DNA from: Microcoleus sp. bin38.metabat.b11b12b14.051
Lineage (GTDB): Bacteria > Cyanobacteriota > Cyanobacteriia > Cyanobacteriales > Microcoleaceae
NCBI RefSeq assembly: GCF_013299165.1
Contig: NZ_JAAFKD010000008.1
Span: 62,001 to 126,000 of the forward strand
DNA: 64,000 bases
Direction: 5' to 3'
Shown in pieces: positions 25,636 through 35,592 of the stretch. The position numbers were made by a program, and so were the translations under genes. Positions within the stretch are counted from its first letter, which is position 1; each line of letters opens with the position of its first letter. The notes under the pieces are model-generated. The model had not been told where the DNA came from. It ran no database searches and was given only the letters and a program-made list of their open reading frames with translations.

Positions 25636-28257
25636 TTACAATCTCGGATCGACAGGTTCGCTTTCCATTGCTAAAACTCCGAAAACGCACTCGTGAACCT
25701 GCCTCAACGGAGCGCCCGCCACAAATCGCTCCAAGGCTTCTACACCAAGAGCAAATTCTCGCAAAGCTAAAGAACGCTTCCCGGAAAGCCCGCGCGATCG
25801 CAATTTGTCTAAATGTTCCGGCAAAGAATATTCCAGACCATAAATAATTCGCAAATACTCTTTACCCCGACATTTGATCGCAGGCTGTACCAATCCTTTG
25901 CTATTTTTTACAATAAATTCCATCGGTTTAACCACCATCCCCTCGCCCCCAGCATCGGTCATTTTTTCCCACCATTGAATCCCTGCGGATTGACTGTCAA
26001 GATCGGCAATTCTAACTACTTTGTATTCAGTAGCTAATAACAATTCTAGGTCAAAATTACAGATTTCTGCTATTTGTTCCATGTGCCAGCAGTGATTCTG
26101 ATCGGTGTGAACATTTCCCTCGGTTGCCAAGATGTGAAAAGGCGCTAACTTAAGGTCGGAGATGGATTTTACGGGCCAGCAATAGCGCTGGTAGGCATGA
26201 ATGTAGCGATCGCCCAATTCGGCTCTTTCTCGGTAGCTAGCCAACATAGAATCAACCTCAACTCCCCGCTGTTGCGCCTGTTCTAGGTTCAGAACCGCCT
26301 CCGCAAACCCGTGACGAGATGCGGTTCCTACAGCAGCATATTGTTCTTGCAATAAACCTTGAGCTTTTGCAGACCAAGGCATTAATTCGCAGTCCAAACA
26401 AACCCAATTAGTTTGAAATTTATCCCAAAAGTTGCTGGCAGAAAGAGCGCGATTTACCCGCGTTAAAAACTCTGTTTCTAAGATAGAATTATCGAAAAAA
26501 TGTCGTCCTGTACGAGTGTAGCAAATGCCAATGCTGTTGTTGAGAATCCCAAAGCGCCGTTTAGCTACCGATTCGTCGCGACAAACAATGACAACTGCAC
26601 GGGAACCCATGTGCTTTTCTTCACATACAACTGTCGATACGCCTTGCTGTTGGTAGTAGCTAAATGCTTCGGCTGGATGTTCTAAAAGTCCAGGTTCTTG
26701 GGAAGTTGCAGCGGGAGACATGGTGGGCGGTAAGTAAATTAGCCATTTGGGATTGGCTGCAAATCTGCTCATTACTTCCAAGGCGGCGATCGCATTTTCT
26801 TCGCGAATTGCTATGTTACGTTGCAGGCGTGTTGAAATGATGCGTTTTCCGAGCACGTCGGAAATGTCGAGCACGTCGTCAAACTGCTGTTGGGCGGTGA
26901 GATTTGGTGTGTCAAAACTGTCAATATCTTTGTTAAGTGAAGTTGAAGTGGATGGAAAGGCGATCGGTTTGGCGGGTTCGCAGTAAATCATCGCCGCCGG
27001 AACGCTGACAAATTCTCTTTCGGGATACCGCAAAGCTGTTAGTTTGCCGCCGAAAACACAGCCGGTATCAATATCCACAGTATTGTTCAACCATTCTGTT
27101 TCGGGAATCGGCGTATGTCCGTAAACAACAGCAGCTTGACCTCGATATTCGGCCGCCCAATTGTAGCGGACTGGTAAGCCGAATTCATCGATTTCGCCGG
27201 TGGTTTCTCCGTATAATGCGAAATCTCGAACGCGGGCGGATGCGCGTCCTTGAAGTTCTGCTTTCATTCCGGCGTGGGCGACTACTAATTTGCCGCCGTC
27301 GAGGACGTAATGTCCGATTAAACTATCGAGAAATTGGCTAATTTGTGCGATCGCAGATTCGTGCAATTCATCGGGTAAAGCTGCTATTTCTGCTAAGGTT
27401 TGTTCGAGTCCGTGGTTGATTTTGACGTTTTTGCCGCTGAGTTTTCGCAATAACTTGATGTCGTGATTTCCGGGGACACACAATGCGGTTGATGCGACTA
27501 CCATGTTGTGCACGAGTTTGAGGGTGTCGAGAATGCGCGGGCCTCGATCGACCAAATCACCCAAAAACACGGCTTTACGCCCTTCTGGATGCGCGTAGGT
27601 GGGATAATCCCAAAAGCCGGATGCGCTGGAGTTTGGGACAATTTGATAGCCCAACTGTTGCAGCAATTGTGACAATTCGCCGCAGCATCCGTGAACGTCG
27701 CCGATGATGTCAAAGGGGCCGGTGTCCTGTTTGCGGTTGTTCCACAGGGTTTGTCTCTCGATTTGGACTGCTGCGATGTCTTCTGGGGAACGGAGGATGT
27801 GAACGTAGCGGAAGCCTTCGCGATCGAGATTTCGGAGCGATCGTCTTAAACTCTGAATGTGGCGGCGAATGACATGACTGCCAAAATTGCGGTTTGGACG
27901 CTGTTGATTGCGATCGGCACACAATTTCTCAGGTAAATCTAGCACGATCGCAACTAAAAAGCAATGATATTTTCGGGCTAATTCTAATAAAGGTTTGCGA
28001 CTTTCCGGCTGAACATTCGTAGCATCAATCACAGTTAATTTACCCGCAGCCAGACGTTTAGCAGCGATTAAATGCAGCACTTCAAAAGCATCAGCGGTGG
28101 CCGCTTGATTGTTTTCGTCATCAGAAACGAGGCCGCGGCAGTAATCCGATGAAATGATTTCTGTCGGTTGAAAATGCTGGCGTGCAAAGGTGGATTTACC
28201 GGAACCGGATGCACCGATTAGCAGGACTAAAGATAATTCGGGAATCGTAATTTTCAT
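25636..28257 (-). CDS. pnkp: polynucleotide kinase-phosphatase (Pnkp), RNA repair
   Basis: The 873-residue protein has three modules. The N-terminal 5'-kinase has the P-loop GASGSGKST (15-23). The central calcineurin-like 2',3'-phosphatase has GDVHG (about 187), GDLVDRG, GNHD and GHT. The C-terminal ligase/adenylyltransferase domain has the KHMGSR nucleophile motif (about 565-570). With Hen1, encoded about 700 bp upstream on the same strand, bacterial Pnkp repairs RNAs cut by ribotoxins by end-healing, 2'-O-methylation and sealing. All active-site motifs look intact. Its 3' end abuts the 73-bp palindrome array. Confidence 0.93.
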   Translation of the reverse strand: MKITIPELSLVLLIGASGSGKSTFARQHFQPTEIISSDYCRGLVSDDENNQAATADAFEVLHLIAAKRLAAGKLTVIDATNVQPESRKPLLELARKYHCFLVAIVLDLPEKLCADRNQQRPNRNFGSHVIRRHIQSLRRSLRNLDREGFRYVHILRSPEDIAAVQIERQTLWNNRKQDTGPFDIIGDVHGCCGELSQLLQQLGYQIVPNSSASGFWDYPTYAHPEGRKAVFLGDLVDRGPRILDTLKLVHNMVVASTALCVPGNHDIKLLRKLSGKNVKINHGLEQTLAEIAALPDELHESAIAQISQFLDSLIGHYVLDGGKLVVAHAGMKAELQGRASARVRDFALYGETTGEIDEFGLPVRYNWAAEYRGQAAVVYGHTPIPETEWLNNTVDIDTGCVFGGKLTALRYPEREFVSVPAAMIYCEPAKPIAFPSTSTSLNKDIDSFDTPNLTAQQQFDDVLDISDVLGKRIISTRLQRNIAIREENAIAALEVMSRFAANPKWLIYLPPTMSPAATSQEPGLLEHPAEAFSYYQQQGVSTVVCEEKHMGSRAVVIVCRDESVAKRRFGILNNSIGICYTRTGRHFFDNSILETEFLTRVNRALSASNFWDKFQTNWVCLDCELMPWSAKAQGLLQEQYAAVGTASRHGFAEAVLNLEQAQQRGVEVDSMLASYRERAELGDRYIHAYQRYCWPVKSISDLKLAPFHILATEGNVHTDQNHCWHMEQIAEICNFDLELLLATEYKVVRIADLDSQSAGIQWWEKMTDAGGEGMVVKPMEFIVKNSKGLVQPAIKCRGKEYLRIIYGLEYSLPEHLDKLRSRGLSGKRSLALREFALGVEALERFVAGAPLRQVHECVFGVLAMESEPVDPRL

Positions 28258-28335
28258 AGTTTAATAATATTATTCAGATTTTTTTGCTACTATTTGTCAA
28301 AACTATTGCTACAAAATAATTGTCATCAACAGATC

Positions 28336-28394
28336 GGGTGCGTCGCCACTAGAAAATTCGATTATAGTTAGGGATTGTTGATGGCGACGCACCC
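28336..28394. repeat. GGGTGCGTCGCCA inverted repeat
   Basis: GGGTGCGTCGCCA and TGGCGACGCACCC face each other across 33 bp, between pnkp and the AbrB-like gene. Similar GGTGCGTCGC pieces occur near 38.83-38.90 kb. Confidence 0.75.
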
Positions 28395-28425
28395 TACAAA
28401 TACGGTTTTTCGTCAAAAGGTTTGA

Positions 28426-28686
28426 CTACCATTTCCAGTCAACCTCATCCCACTCAGTAGTCGTGAAATCATCAAGTAAGACATCATCATGTTGTTCTGC
28501 CATTTTTGTAAAGGCTTCATTCCAACCTATTCGCGGTTTTAGTGCTACACGAATGACAATCCGATCGCCCTCAACTTCGATTTCTACTTCTTCGCAAATA
28601 CCAATCTGCTCTAATAAAGATTTGGGAATGCGAATTCCCTGAAAATCACCAATTTTAACGATGCGGGTTTGGATAGATTTACTCAT
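28426..28686 (-). CDS. AbrB/MazE-family DNA-binding protein (orphan antitoxin-like)
   Basis: The 86-residue product starts MSKSIQTRIVKIGDFQGIRIPKS-like, the swapped-hairpin AbrB/MazE fold (strand, GIRIPKSLLEQIG loop, then VEIEVEGDRIVI), followed by an acidic C-terminal tail (DDVLLDDFTTTEWDEVDW) of the kind that neutralises a toxin. No MazF or PIN toxin gene follows. It lies between hen1 and pnkp on the same strand, so it may regulate them or be an unrelated passenger. Confidence 0.8.
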   Translation of the reverse strand: MSKSIQTRIVKIGDFQGIRIPKSLLEQIGICEEVEIEVEGDRIVIRVALKPRIGWNEAFTKMAEQHDDVLLDDFTTTEWDEVDWKW

Positions 28687-28737
28687 GGCTGAAGCCTGCA
28701 TTTTTCCAAGTATAACTAAATTGTAAGCTGTTTTGCA

Positions 28738-28915
28738 TATTTGGAACGCTGCTCAAAGCCCATTCCACAAGAATTTTATTGATTGCTGTTTTCTATATTT
28801 GGAACGGGCTAGAAGTCCATTCCACAAGAATTTTATTGATTGTTGACAACTATTTAAATATTTGGAACGGGCTAGAAGCCCATTCCACAAGAATTTTATT
28901 GATTGTTGACGAACC
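28738..28915. repeat. three tandem copies of a ~62-bp TTGGAACGG...CCATTCCA repeat
   Basis: Each unit reads ATATTTGGAACGGGCTAGAA, then GCCCATTCCACAAG and a TTTTATTGATTG joint. The GGAACGGGCT...AGCCCATTCC core is palindromic. They separate hen1 from the AbrB-like gene. Confidence 0.85.
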
Positions 28916-28963
28916 ATTTAAATGTAGAACAGCTTAAGGACAAACAGAATGTAGATATTATTT

Positions 28964-30379
28964 TCACCGGGTGAATACTGCCATTTGCGTAGGCGAACCC
29001 ACCTCTAAATCCTCCGATCCAATTCCTCGAAAATCCACCCCAAAACCAAACCGTTCCGCAACCCCATGCGCCCAAGCCTGAAACTCTGTGCGCGTCCACT
29101 CAAAACGGTGATCGCGGTGGCGAAATTTGCCCGCCGGCAAGTTTTCAAACCGAACATTATATTCAATATTGGGAGTTGTGACGATCGCCAATTTCGGCCG
29201 CACAAACTCAAATAAAACCCGTTCAAAAGCAGCCAACCGTTCTAAATCAAGGTGTTCGATCACTTCAATCACCGCTGCTGCGTCAAAATCCGTCAAGCGA
29301 CTGTCCCGATAGATCAGGGAACTTTGGATCAATTGTAAGCGAGATTGCTGTGCGGGAGAAAAGCGATCGACCTGCAATCGTTCCTTGGCAATTTCCAAAG
29401 CCCGATAGGAAACATCGACTCCCGTGATTTGGGCGATCCTCTGCGAGGGCTTCGCTAACGCACTTTCGGCTAAAAGCAATCGTAGCAGTTTTCCCTCACC
29501 GCAGCCCAAATCTACCACTCGCTGAGCACCGCTGGCTTTTAAAACCTCCATCACAGCTTCTAAACGTTGTTCGTTGAGGCTAATTCGCTGTTCTAAAACT
29601 TCCTCTTCCGAAGCACGAACAACTGCGATATCGTCAGGATCTAGATTATCTTCTTCTGCTAATTGTGCCACAGCAAGGCGAGTCAAACGGCGCTGTCGTT
29701 TCAAATAGCGATTAGCAATTTGTTCGCGGGCGGGATGCGAGTTCAACCAACCTTCACCGTGACGCAATAACTTATCGATTTCATCATCACCAACCCAATA
29801 ATGTTTATCGTCATCCAACACAGGAATTAATACGTAAAGATGACTCAACAAATCCGCCAACCGCAGTGTATTTTCCAGTTCCACAGCAAAGTAAGGACTC
29901 GCGCCCCATTCGGGAAATTTATCATCAAGAATCAGAGGTTTTGCTGCGACTTGATAGCCCAGCGGTTCAAACATTTGCCGCAGGAACTTCTCGCCGCCAC
30001 GACAGGGCAAAACCGACAGCTTAACAGTCAGCGGAATGGCAGTTTCTGCGAGTTCTGGGCGGTCTTTGCAGCGCCCGGATAGGGCTGTACCGAAGACCTG
30101 GGCGAGGGCGACACTGAGAAAGGAAGAGGCTACGTAGGGGCGATCGTTGACGTATTGTTGCAAAGGGCGATCGTCCGATTTCGACTTGCCGCGCACCAAA
30201 CCCACCGGATCGACATCTAACAGCAAAGCCGCCGTGCACTTGTCTGCATTGGCTTCAGGATAAAAGACGCTGGCTTGTCCGAAAGTCATCGGGAAGCATT
30301 GAAGGCGATCGGGATGTTTGTGCAGCAAATAGCCCAAATCAGTAGCAGGAACGCGAGTTGTTGATATGGTTAATAACAT
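28964..30379 (-). CDS. hen1: 3'-terminal RNA 2'-O-methyltransferase Hen1
   Basis: The 471-residue protein has an N-terminal Hen1-specific region (about 1-240), which in characterised homologues helps Pnkp ligase adenylylation. A C-terminal SAM methyltransferase follows with DLGCGEG (about 295) and the metal-binding EVIEH motif (about 370). It methylates the 2'-OH at a repaired RNA 3' end so that the sealed RNA resists re-cleavage. It is transcribed ahead of pnkp on the minus strand, the known cassette order in bacteria apart from the inserted AbrB-like gene and repeats. Confidence 0.93.
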   Translation of the reverse strand: MLLTISTTRVPATDLGYLLHKHPDRLQCFPMTFGQASVFYPEANADKCTAALLLDVDPVGLVRGKSKSDDRPLQQYVNDRPYVASSFLSVALAQVFGTALSGRCKDRPELAETAIPLTVKLSVLPCRGGEKFLRQMFEPLGYQVAAKPLILDDKFPEWGASPYFAVELENTLRLADLLSHLYVLIPVLDDDKHYWVGDDEIDKLLRHGEGWLNSHPAREQIANRYLKRQRRLTRLAVAQLAEEDNLDPDDIAVVRASEEEVLEQRISLNEQRLEAVMEVLKASGAQRVVDLGCGEGKLLRLLLAESALAKPSQRIAQITGVDVSYRALEIAKERLQVDRFSPAQQSRLQLIQSSLIYRDSRLTDFDAAAVIEVIEHLDLERLAAFERVLFEFVRPKLAIVTTPNIEYNVRFENLPAGKFRHRDHRFEWTRTEFQAWAHGVAERFGFGVDFRGIGSEDLEVGSPTQMAVFTR

Positions 30380-30467
30380 ATAATAATTGGTAGTTGGTAA
30401 TTAGTTTATGAATAACACAAAAACATGGTTGTCTACGATAAATATTGATTATACCTCTTACAAAAAT

Positions 30468-30545
30468 AGCTAGGAACAGGCATCTTGCCTGTTCCACAAG
30501 AATATTTTTTTGATGTGGAACGGGCATCTTGCCTGTTCCAAAAAT
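30468..30545. repeat. GGAACAGGCATCTTGCCTGTTCC palindromes
   Basis: Two adjacent copies of a GGAAC(A/G)GGCATCTTGCC palindrome with TGTTCC arms lie upstream of hen1. Confidence 0.8.
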
Positions 30546-30594
30546 TAATTAAAAGGACTTTGGCAAGATATCTGTTCTCTACATTGAGTTAAAA

Positions 30595-30885
30595 AGACTC
30601 GGTTTCTTTGCTTGGGTGTGCAACTTCTATAGAACCTATTTGACATCTTTGAGTTTTTGGGTTGGATGACTAGAAATACCGAGATTAACCGGATTTCTGA
30701 GATTTACGCCCGGGCCAAGAAACCGGGTTTCTACGAGTTTTTGGGTTGGGTGACGAGAAATACTCCTAGAAACCCGGTTTCTGAGATTTACGTTAAGACG
30801 AAAGAAACCGGGTTTTTTACCTAATCTGCGGGTTACAACGCGTCTTTTCGTAAAAAACCCGGTTTCTGACCCCTCGTGCGTCCAG
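30595..30885. repeat. AGAAACCGGGTTT-family repeats
   Basis: Four or more partial copies of GAAACCGGGTTT(C/T) and AAAAAACCCGGTTTCT face each other, separated by AATCTGCGGGTTACAACG-type spacers. The same family forms the tandem array at 53.9-54.4 kb. They lie downstream of mysD. Confidence 0.85.
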
Positions 30886-30902
30886 GACTATTATTGTTTC
30901 TA

Positions 30903-31922
30903 TCAAAGCGCGTTATTCAACATTGTCTGAAAAAGCGTATCCAGAGAAGTACCCGACGCTTTTACCATCGCAGAAATCACACTCGTTCGAGCAAAAGAAC
31001 AATATAACCCAGCTTCCAAAAACCAAGGCTTACCGTTAGGATCGATGCGAAAATCGAACAGACTATAATGCCGGCAGCCCAAGGCTACATGACATTTTTT
31101 AGCAGCCTCCCAAACCCTCTCAGTAATCGGGTCACTAGGATCGACAATCCATGATTTATTATTATCCTTAGCAACCATAGTTAAGTCACCACTTTCATCT
31201 CGTTTGAGCTTATCTTCATAACTCCGAATCGGCCGCTCATCCTTGTCCATCAGGTACTCTTCCAGCGGTAAGCACACAAGCTCACCATCCTGAACAATAA
31301 TGCCACATCTGACTTCTCTGCCGAGTTCAATAAATGACTCTACCAATACCTCATCTGAATAACCAAATGCTGTCTTCAAAGCAGAGTCATAATCAGCAGG
31401 ATTTTTCACCAAGACTACCCCCAAAGAATTATCTGCATCCACAGGTTTGAGCACTGCGGGAGGGGCAATTGTGGGAGTCTCTCCCGCGCGCAGCAATTCT
31501 CCTTCGGGAACACTTACACCTGCGGCGGCTACAACGGCCTTGGCTTTGGCTTTGTTAGCAGTCAGCGCCATCACATCCGAAGTATTTCCGATGTAGGGAA
31601 TGTTCAACAAATCAAACAAAGCTCGATAGTATGTCATGCCAGGAAGGCAAAACATTTGTGGTAACATTACATCAATGTTGAGTGCTGTCAGAACCTGAAC
31701 TGCTTCAGCTAAGGACATGGGTTCGGCTTGGGCGAGATCCTCACTACTTAGAGATTTTGGAAAGCGCCATTGGCCATCGGGCGAAACGTAGGCAATATGA
31801 AATTCATAGAGTGCTGAATTGGCGGTGAATTCCAGACAATTTTCGGCGTAAAGCCGCGATAAATCGCCGTAAAATTCGTCAACAGCAGAACCCACCAAAT
31901 GCAAAACACGCAATACTGACAT
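30903..31922 (-). CDS. mysD: MysD, D-Ala-D-Ala ligase-like mycosporine-imine synthetase
   Basis: The 339-residue ATP-grasp protein has SVLRVLHLVGS at the start, the ATP-binding LKPVDADNSLGV segment (about 167-178), a central VESFIELGREVRCG and the late metal-binding FLEAGLYCSF in place of the usual E-N-NT loop. In cyanobacterial mycosporine-like amino acid pathways MysD joins a second amino acid (often Ser or Thr) to mycosporine-glycine, giving shinorine or porphyra-334. It starts 2 bp after the mysC stop and ends the operon. Confidence 0.9.
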   Translation of the reverse strand: MSVLRVLHLVGSAVDEFYGDLSRLYAENCLEFTANSALYEFHIAYVSPDGQWRFPKSLSSEDLAQAEPMSLAEAVQVLTALNIDVMLPQMFCLPGMTYYRALFDLLNIPYIGNTSDVMALTANKAKAKAVVAAAGVSVPEGELLRAGETPTIAPPAVLKPVDADNSLGVVLVKNPADYDSALKTAFGYSDEVLVESFIELGREVRCGIIVQDGELVCLPLEEYLMDKDERPIRSYEDKLKRDESGDLTMVAKDNNKSWIVDPSDPITERVWEAAKKCHVALGCRHYSLFDFRIDPNGKPWFLEAGLYCSFARTSVISAMVKASGTSLDTLFQTMLNNAL

Positions 31923-31924
31923 AA

Positions 31925-33319
31925 TTAATCTCCCGCCAATTCGACAAGCTTACCAATATTAAAGTCAATCCGAATCCAGCCTTTAAGTTGCCGCAAATTT
32001 CCTAACAACAAGCATGGTATATGTGCGTGGTGAACCATCAAAAATGGCAGTGGATCGAACCAGTCAAAAATGGCATCTTTGCCGCTAGCAATAATTTGCA
32101 ACCTGCGCCATGTTTCCACAGGCGACCACAAATGCGTCACCAATCGCCAAACTTCATGATAAATCCAATAGGTGGGACGACTTGATGCGAGGGGTTTGAT
32201 TGCATCAGACAAGGGTTCGCGTTCTAAATAAGCTTTTGCGACATCAGGATTGTTGTAAAACATGGTAATAGCTGAATGAGTTCGAGGGTTGCACTCGATC
32301 GCATAAATGCGTCCATCATCATTCGCCTGAATGAAATCAAAGGAAACTTGACCAGTTAAATTCAAACCAGCCACAAACTGTCTCACCCATGCTTCAATTT
32401 CTGGATGATCCACCATTTCATAATTAATCTGAAATGCTGATGACTCGCAGCAACAATGCAGCCGTAGTTCCCCATCGCGGACTGTGCTGTGGGTGCAGTA
32501 TTCTTGGCCGGGAATAAACGCTTGCATGATCCAAGGATTACGCTCAGAAATCGGCAAATCCTTGACAAATGCTGCTGTCTCTGCTGGTGTATTGCAGGGT
32601 AGTTTAGTTAGGTCTAATCGGCGCACAGAGTCGTAGGGAATGCTCTTGATAATATATTTGCGGTCTTGCCCAGAAAAATCAAAATCAACCACTTGCTGGG
32701 GATCGGTGATGCAGTAGGACTCAGGTACAGCAAGACCTAATGATGTTGCGAGTGCGGAAAATTTAGATTTATCATCTAATTGCTGAACCATTTCTGGATC
32801 GACGTGCATGATTTCGCAATGTGGCGAAAGTGCTTCTTTAGCTAGAGCATCGTAATAACTAGCAACTGGACTACAAACGGGTACGTAAACATTTACCCCT
32901 TCTTTTTTGACAATTTCTAAAAGTGCATTGATGTAGTCAGGCGATTGAGGATTCGGTACTGTATAAAAGCGATCGACTGCCCAAGAAAATCGATGCCCGG
33001 TTAACCAGTATTTGTGTGCTTCGACCAATATTACCCGATGACCTGCCCGATCGAACGATCGCGCTAACTGCAACGCCTTGGTCATCTTCCCACCACTGAC
33101 TAGAATGGTTTTGGGATTGGCGGCGACTGTCCGAGACTGAAACGGTTTAACTAAAATTGCTACCAACAGGGCGATCGTCGTTAAAGCGACATTCAGCGGT
33201 AGCACCAACAGCAGCAGACTGAGAGTTGCGACTGTTTTTACTGAATTCTGTAGCCACCCGTTACTTGCCATTGTTTGACGCTCAGGCTGTATCTGTGCGA
33301 TCGATATTTTTTGCGTCAT
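31925..33319 (-). CDS. mysC: MysC, ATP-grasp mycosporine-glycine synthase
   Basis: The 464-residue protein has a hydrophobic segment near 28-58 and then a carbamoyl-phosphate-synthase-like ATP-grasp domain from about 70. It includes ILVSGGKMTKALQLARSF, an ATP-binding YIIKSIPYDSVRR region and the metal-binding AIECNPRTHSAITMF. MysC couples glycine to 4-deoxygadusol to form mycosporine-glycine. It is downstream of mysB, but 165 bp containing two palindromic repeats separate them, while mysD follows at once. Confidence 0.92.
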   Translation of the reverse strand: MTQKISIAQIQPERQTMASNGWLQNSVKTVATLSLLLLVLPLNVALTTIALLVAILVKPFQSRTVAANPKTILVSGGKMTKALQLARSFDRAGHRVILVEAHKYWLTGHRFSWAVDRFYTVPNPQSPDYINALLEIVKKEGVNVYVPVCSPVASYYDALAKEALSPHCEIMHVDPEMVQQLDDKSKFSALATSLGLAVPESYCITDPQQVVDFDFSGQDRKYIIKSIPYDSVRRLDLTKLPCNTPAETAAFVKDLPISERNPWIMQAFIPGQEYCTHSTVRDGELRLHCCCESSAFQINYEMVDHPEIEAWVRQFVAGLNLTGQVSFDFIQANDDGRIYAIECNPRTHSAITMFYNNPDVAKAYLEREPLSDAIKPLASSRPTYWIYHEVWRLVTHLWSPVETWRRLQIIASGKDAIFDWFDPLPFLMVHHAHIPCLLLGNLRQLKGWIRIDFNIGKLVELAGD

Positions 33320-33358
33320 GCTTTCCTGAGCACCCTGAATAAAATCGGTTTGTAGATA

Positions 33359-33455
33359 AGACGCGGTTTCAACCGCCGAGTCTTCTGAATAAAAAGTGTT
33401 TGTAGTGAGGACTTCAGTCCTTCATGAATGCGGACTGAAGTCCTCACTACAAACC
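33359..33455. repeat. two palindromic repeats inside the mys operon
   Basis: A half copy of the GACGCGGTTTCAACCGCCGAG family is followed by GTTTGTAGTGAGGACTTCAG and its complement at 33398-33455. Both lie in the mysB-mysC spacer and could attenuate or stabilise the mRNA there. Confidence 0.85.
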
Positions 33456-33484
33456 TATTTGATTGCTCGGTGTAGGATTGTCAC

Positions 33485-34312
33485 CTAAACTCGGCGAATT
33501 AGCGTGAGTCCATCTCTCAAAGGAAGCAACACCTGCTCAATCCTCGGATCGTCTACGACGGCCTGGTTAAATTTGGCGATCGCCACCCCGTTAGCAGTAG
33601 CCTCACCTGATAGATAAGGCTGCCCCTGCATCAAGGTATTGTCTACACAAATCAAAGCATTAGGTGCTAGTAGCTTGGTGTCTAACAACAAGTTCAAATA
33701 GTCTACATATCCAGCCTTGTCGGCATCAATAAAGACCAAATCGAACACATCACCAGCGGCGGCTAACTCTTTGAGAGTCAACAGCGCCGGTGCAACCTTG
33801 ACCGAAATTTTGTGGCCGTGGGGAGACTCTTTAAAACATTGCTGAGCAAACTCGGCCACGTAGGCATCTACCTCACACGCAACCACTTCGCCATCATCGG
33901 GAAGGGCTTCAGCCATAGCCAGGGCAGAGTAGCCGGTAAACATACCGATTTCTAACACTCGCTTCGCCCGAGTTAAATGCACAAAAAACTTGAGAGTTTG
34001 ACCTTCGATATGCCCGGATAGCATTTCTTGCTCTAACTGCTGTACAGTCTCGCTGTCAGAAAACCGCTTGCTCCAATTTTCTGCTTGGGTGCGCTTAACC
34101 AGGGCGGCCAAAGCCGGAGACTCCGGCGTTGTACAGCTATTGATGTAAGGATCTAACCCATTTGCTAACTCACTGGCTTGTCGCAATTGAGACTTCAGAT
34201 TTGCATCAACGTTCTCTAAGCCTTCGATCTGCTGTGTGAGATGTTCGAGTTGTACCGCCAAGATGCCTAGCGGTGTCACAGGTCTAGGGGCTACTGTAGG
34301 GGCTACTGTCAC
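33485..34312 (-). CDS. mysB: MysB, O-methyltransferase of mycosporine synthesis
   Basis: The 275-residue class I SAM-dependent O-methyltransferase has [19 protein letters not shown] (motif I, about 117-135), the acidic EVDAYVA and [12 protein letters not shown] metal/catechol-OMT-type block. MysB methylates demethyl-4-deoxygadusol (with MysA's product as precursor) to 4-deoxygadusol. Its ATG overlaps the mysA stop by 4 bases (ATGA), a sign of translational coupling. Confidence 0.93.
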   Translation of the reverse strand: MTVAPTVAPRPVTPLGILAVQLEHLTQQIEGLENVDANLKSQLRQASELANGLDPYINSCTTPESPALAALVKRTQAENWSKRFSDSETVQQLEQEMLSGHIEGQTLKFFVHLTRAKRVLEIGMFTGYSALAMAEALPDDGEVVACEVDAYVAEFAQQCFKESPHGHKISVKVAPALLTLKELAAAGDVFDLVFIDADKAGYVDYLNLLLDTKLLAPNALICVDNTLMQGQPYLSGEATANGVAIAKFNQAVVDDPRIEQVLLPLRDGLTLIRRV

Positions 34313-35553
34313 GCTTTTACCCCTGCTGCGATCGGAGTGCTAGCCGTGTCTAACGACATATACATATCTTCGCCATCTCCACCGCGAGGATAGTTACGAC
34401 AGATTTCTTTGTGAATTGCCAGGGTTTCATCCAAAAAGGCCCTTGTCAAATCGTTCATGAACACACAACTGCCGATCGGCTTGGGAACTGCGGCCCGCAC
34501 CAAACCATCGCGTGTCCGACTAATAGATTCTGTGGCTTTCCACAACAATTCAGGTGTTAAATGAGGGCTATCGATCGCCAAACCGATGCGGCTCATCAAT
34601 CCTAAAATGCGATCGCGATCGAGGATCGAAATATAACCCCGATGCTGAGCAATAGTTGCCGAGAATGCCATATCAATGTTGACACTGTGACCGTGGAACA
34701 TCGGAATGGACGGTGTTAATTCCAGAGTAGGGCTCCAGGTATGACCGTATGCGATGACGCGATCGAGATCGAGCTCGTGCAAGTTAGGCACTTCCAGCCC
34801 CAACATCGTGTTAATCGCATCATAAGTAACCTTGTGAGCAATTTCTCGGAGATCAGGCGTACCATTCAAGTAGCCAAAGTGAGTATGCAAGAGTGCTTCG
34901 CCATGCTCTTCCAACAGCTCAAAAATTTCGCTATTGGCGACGACAGCAATCTTGATCAACTCCGCCATGCCGTTACGCACCTGATCCACAGGCAGCGTTT
35001 TCAAGAACGAGAAGTCTAGAATCACCTTTTGAGAAGCGTGATAAGCACCCAATCGATTCTTTAACTTACCGTGGTTGACGGCGACTTTGATCGCGACACT
35101 CGCATCAATTAGCCCAATCAGCGTTGTGGGGACTCGAATATAATTAGTGCGACGGCGGTAGGTGGAACACGCAAAGCCAGCCACATCCGTAGTTAAACCA
35201 CCGCCAACCACCAAAACAGGCTCTTTGCGAACCAGCCCAAAGTCTGAAAACGCATCAATGATCGTCTCAACAGTCCGTAACGTCTTATCTGTCTCTTTGA
35301 TTGTTACCTGGAATACAGTTAAGTCAATTTGATGATGCTTGAAATAAGCGTGCATCTGCTTACCGTACAAGCCGTAGACTGTTTTGTCTACCACCATTAA
35401 ACAGCGCCCAAAGTGACGGTAGCTGTCTGCAATTTCAGAGTTCTCAACTCCAAAGGCTCCATCCACATATAGTAAGCTGAAGTCGATTTTTTCATATCCC
35501 TCGACATGAAAAGCTTTTTCGGTAGCCCTAAAAGTTGCTTGAACGTTACCCAT
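34309..35553 (-). CDS. mysA: MysA, demethyl-4-deoxygadusol synthase
   Basis: The 414-residue protein belongs to the sugar-phosphate cyclase / dehydroquinate-synthase superfamily. It has [22 protein letters not shown] (NAD binding), [16 protein letters not shown], the metal ligands in [12 protein letters not shown], and [10 protein letters not shown] with [10 protein letters not shown]. It converts sedoheptulose 7-phosphate (through a 2-epi-5-epi-valiolone-type route) to demethyl-4-deoxygadusol, the first step in mycosporine synthesis. I chose ATG 35553, which has AGGAA upstream and aligns with known MysA starts; starts at 35577 and 35592 are possible. Confidence 0.93.
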   Translation of the reverse strand: MGNVQATFRATEKAFHVEGYEKIDFSLLYVDGAFGVENSEIADSYRHFGRCLMVVDKTVYGLYGKQMHAYFKHHQIDLTVFQVTIKETDKTLRTVETIIDAFSDFGLVRKEPVLVVGGGLTTDVAGFACSTYRRRTNYIRVPTTLIGLIDASVAIKVAVNHGKLKNRLGAYHASQKVILDFSFLKTLPVDQVRNGMAELIKIAVVANSEIFELLEEHGEALLHTHFGYLNGTPDLREIAHKVTYDAINTMLGLEVPNLHELDLDRVIAYGHTWSPTLELTPSIPMFHGHSVNIDMAFSATIAQHRGYISILDRDRILGLMSRIGLAIDSPHLTPELLWKATESISRTRDGLVRAAVPKPIGSCVFMNDLTRAFLDETLAIHKEICRNYPRGGDGEDMYMSLDTASTPIAAGVKA

Positions 35554-35592
35554 GAGATGTTCCTGATATCTTGACATTACATAACTTAACAT

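Noticed and set aside
29005..30239. Several alternative minus-strand frames in hen1
   Set aside because: They overlap the clear Hen1 frame in other phases and are Arg-rich shadows.
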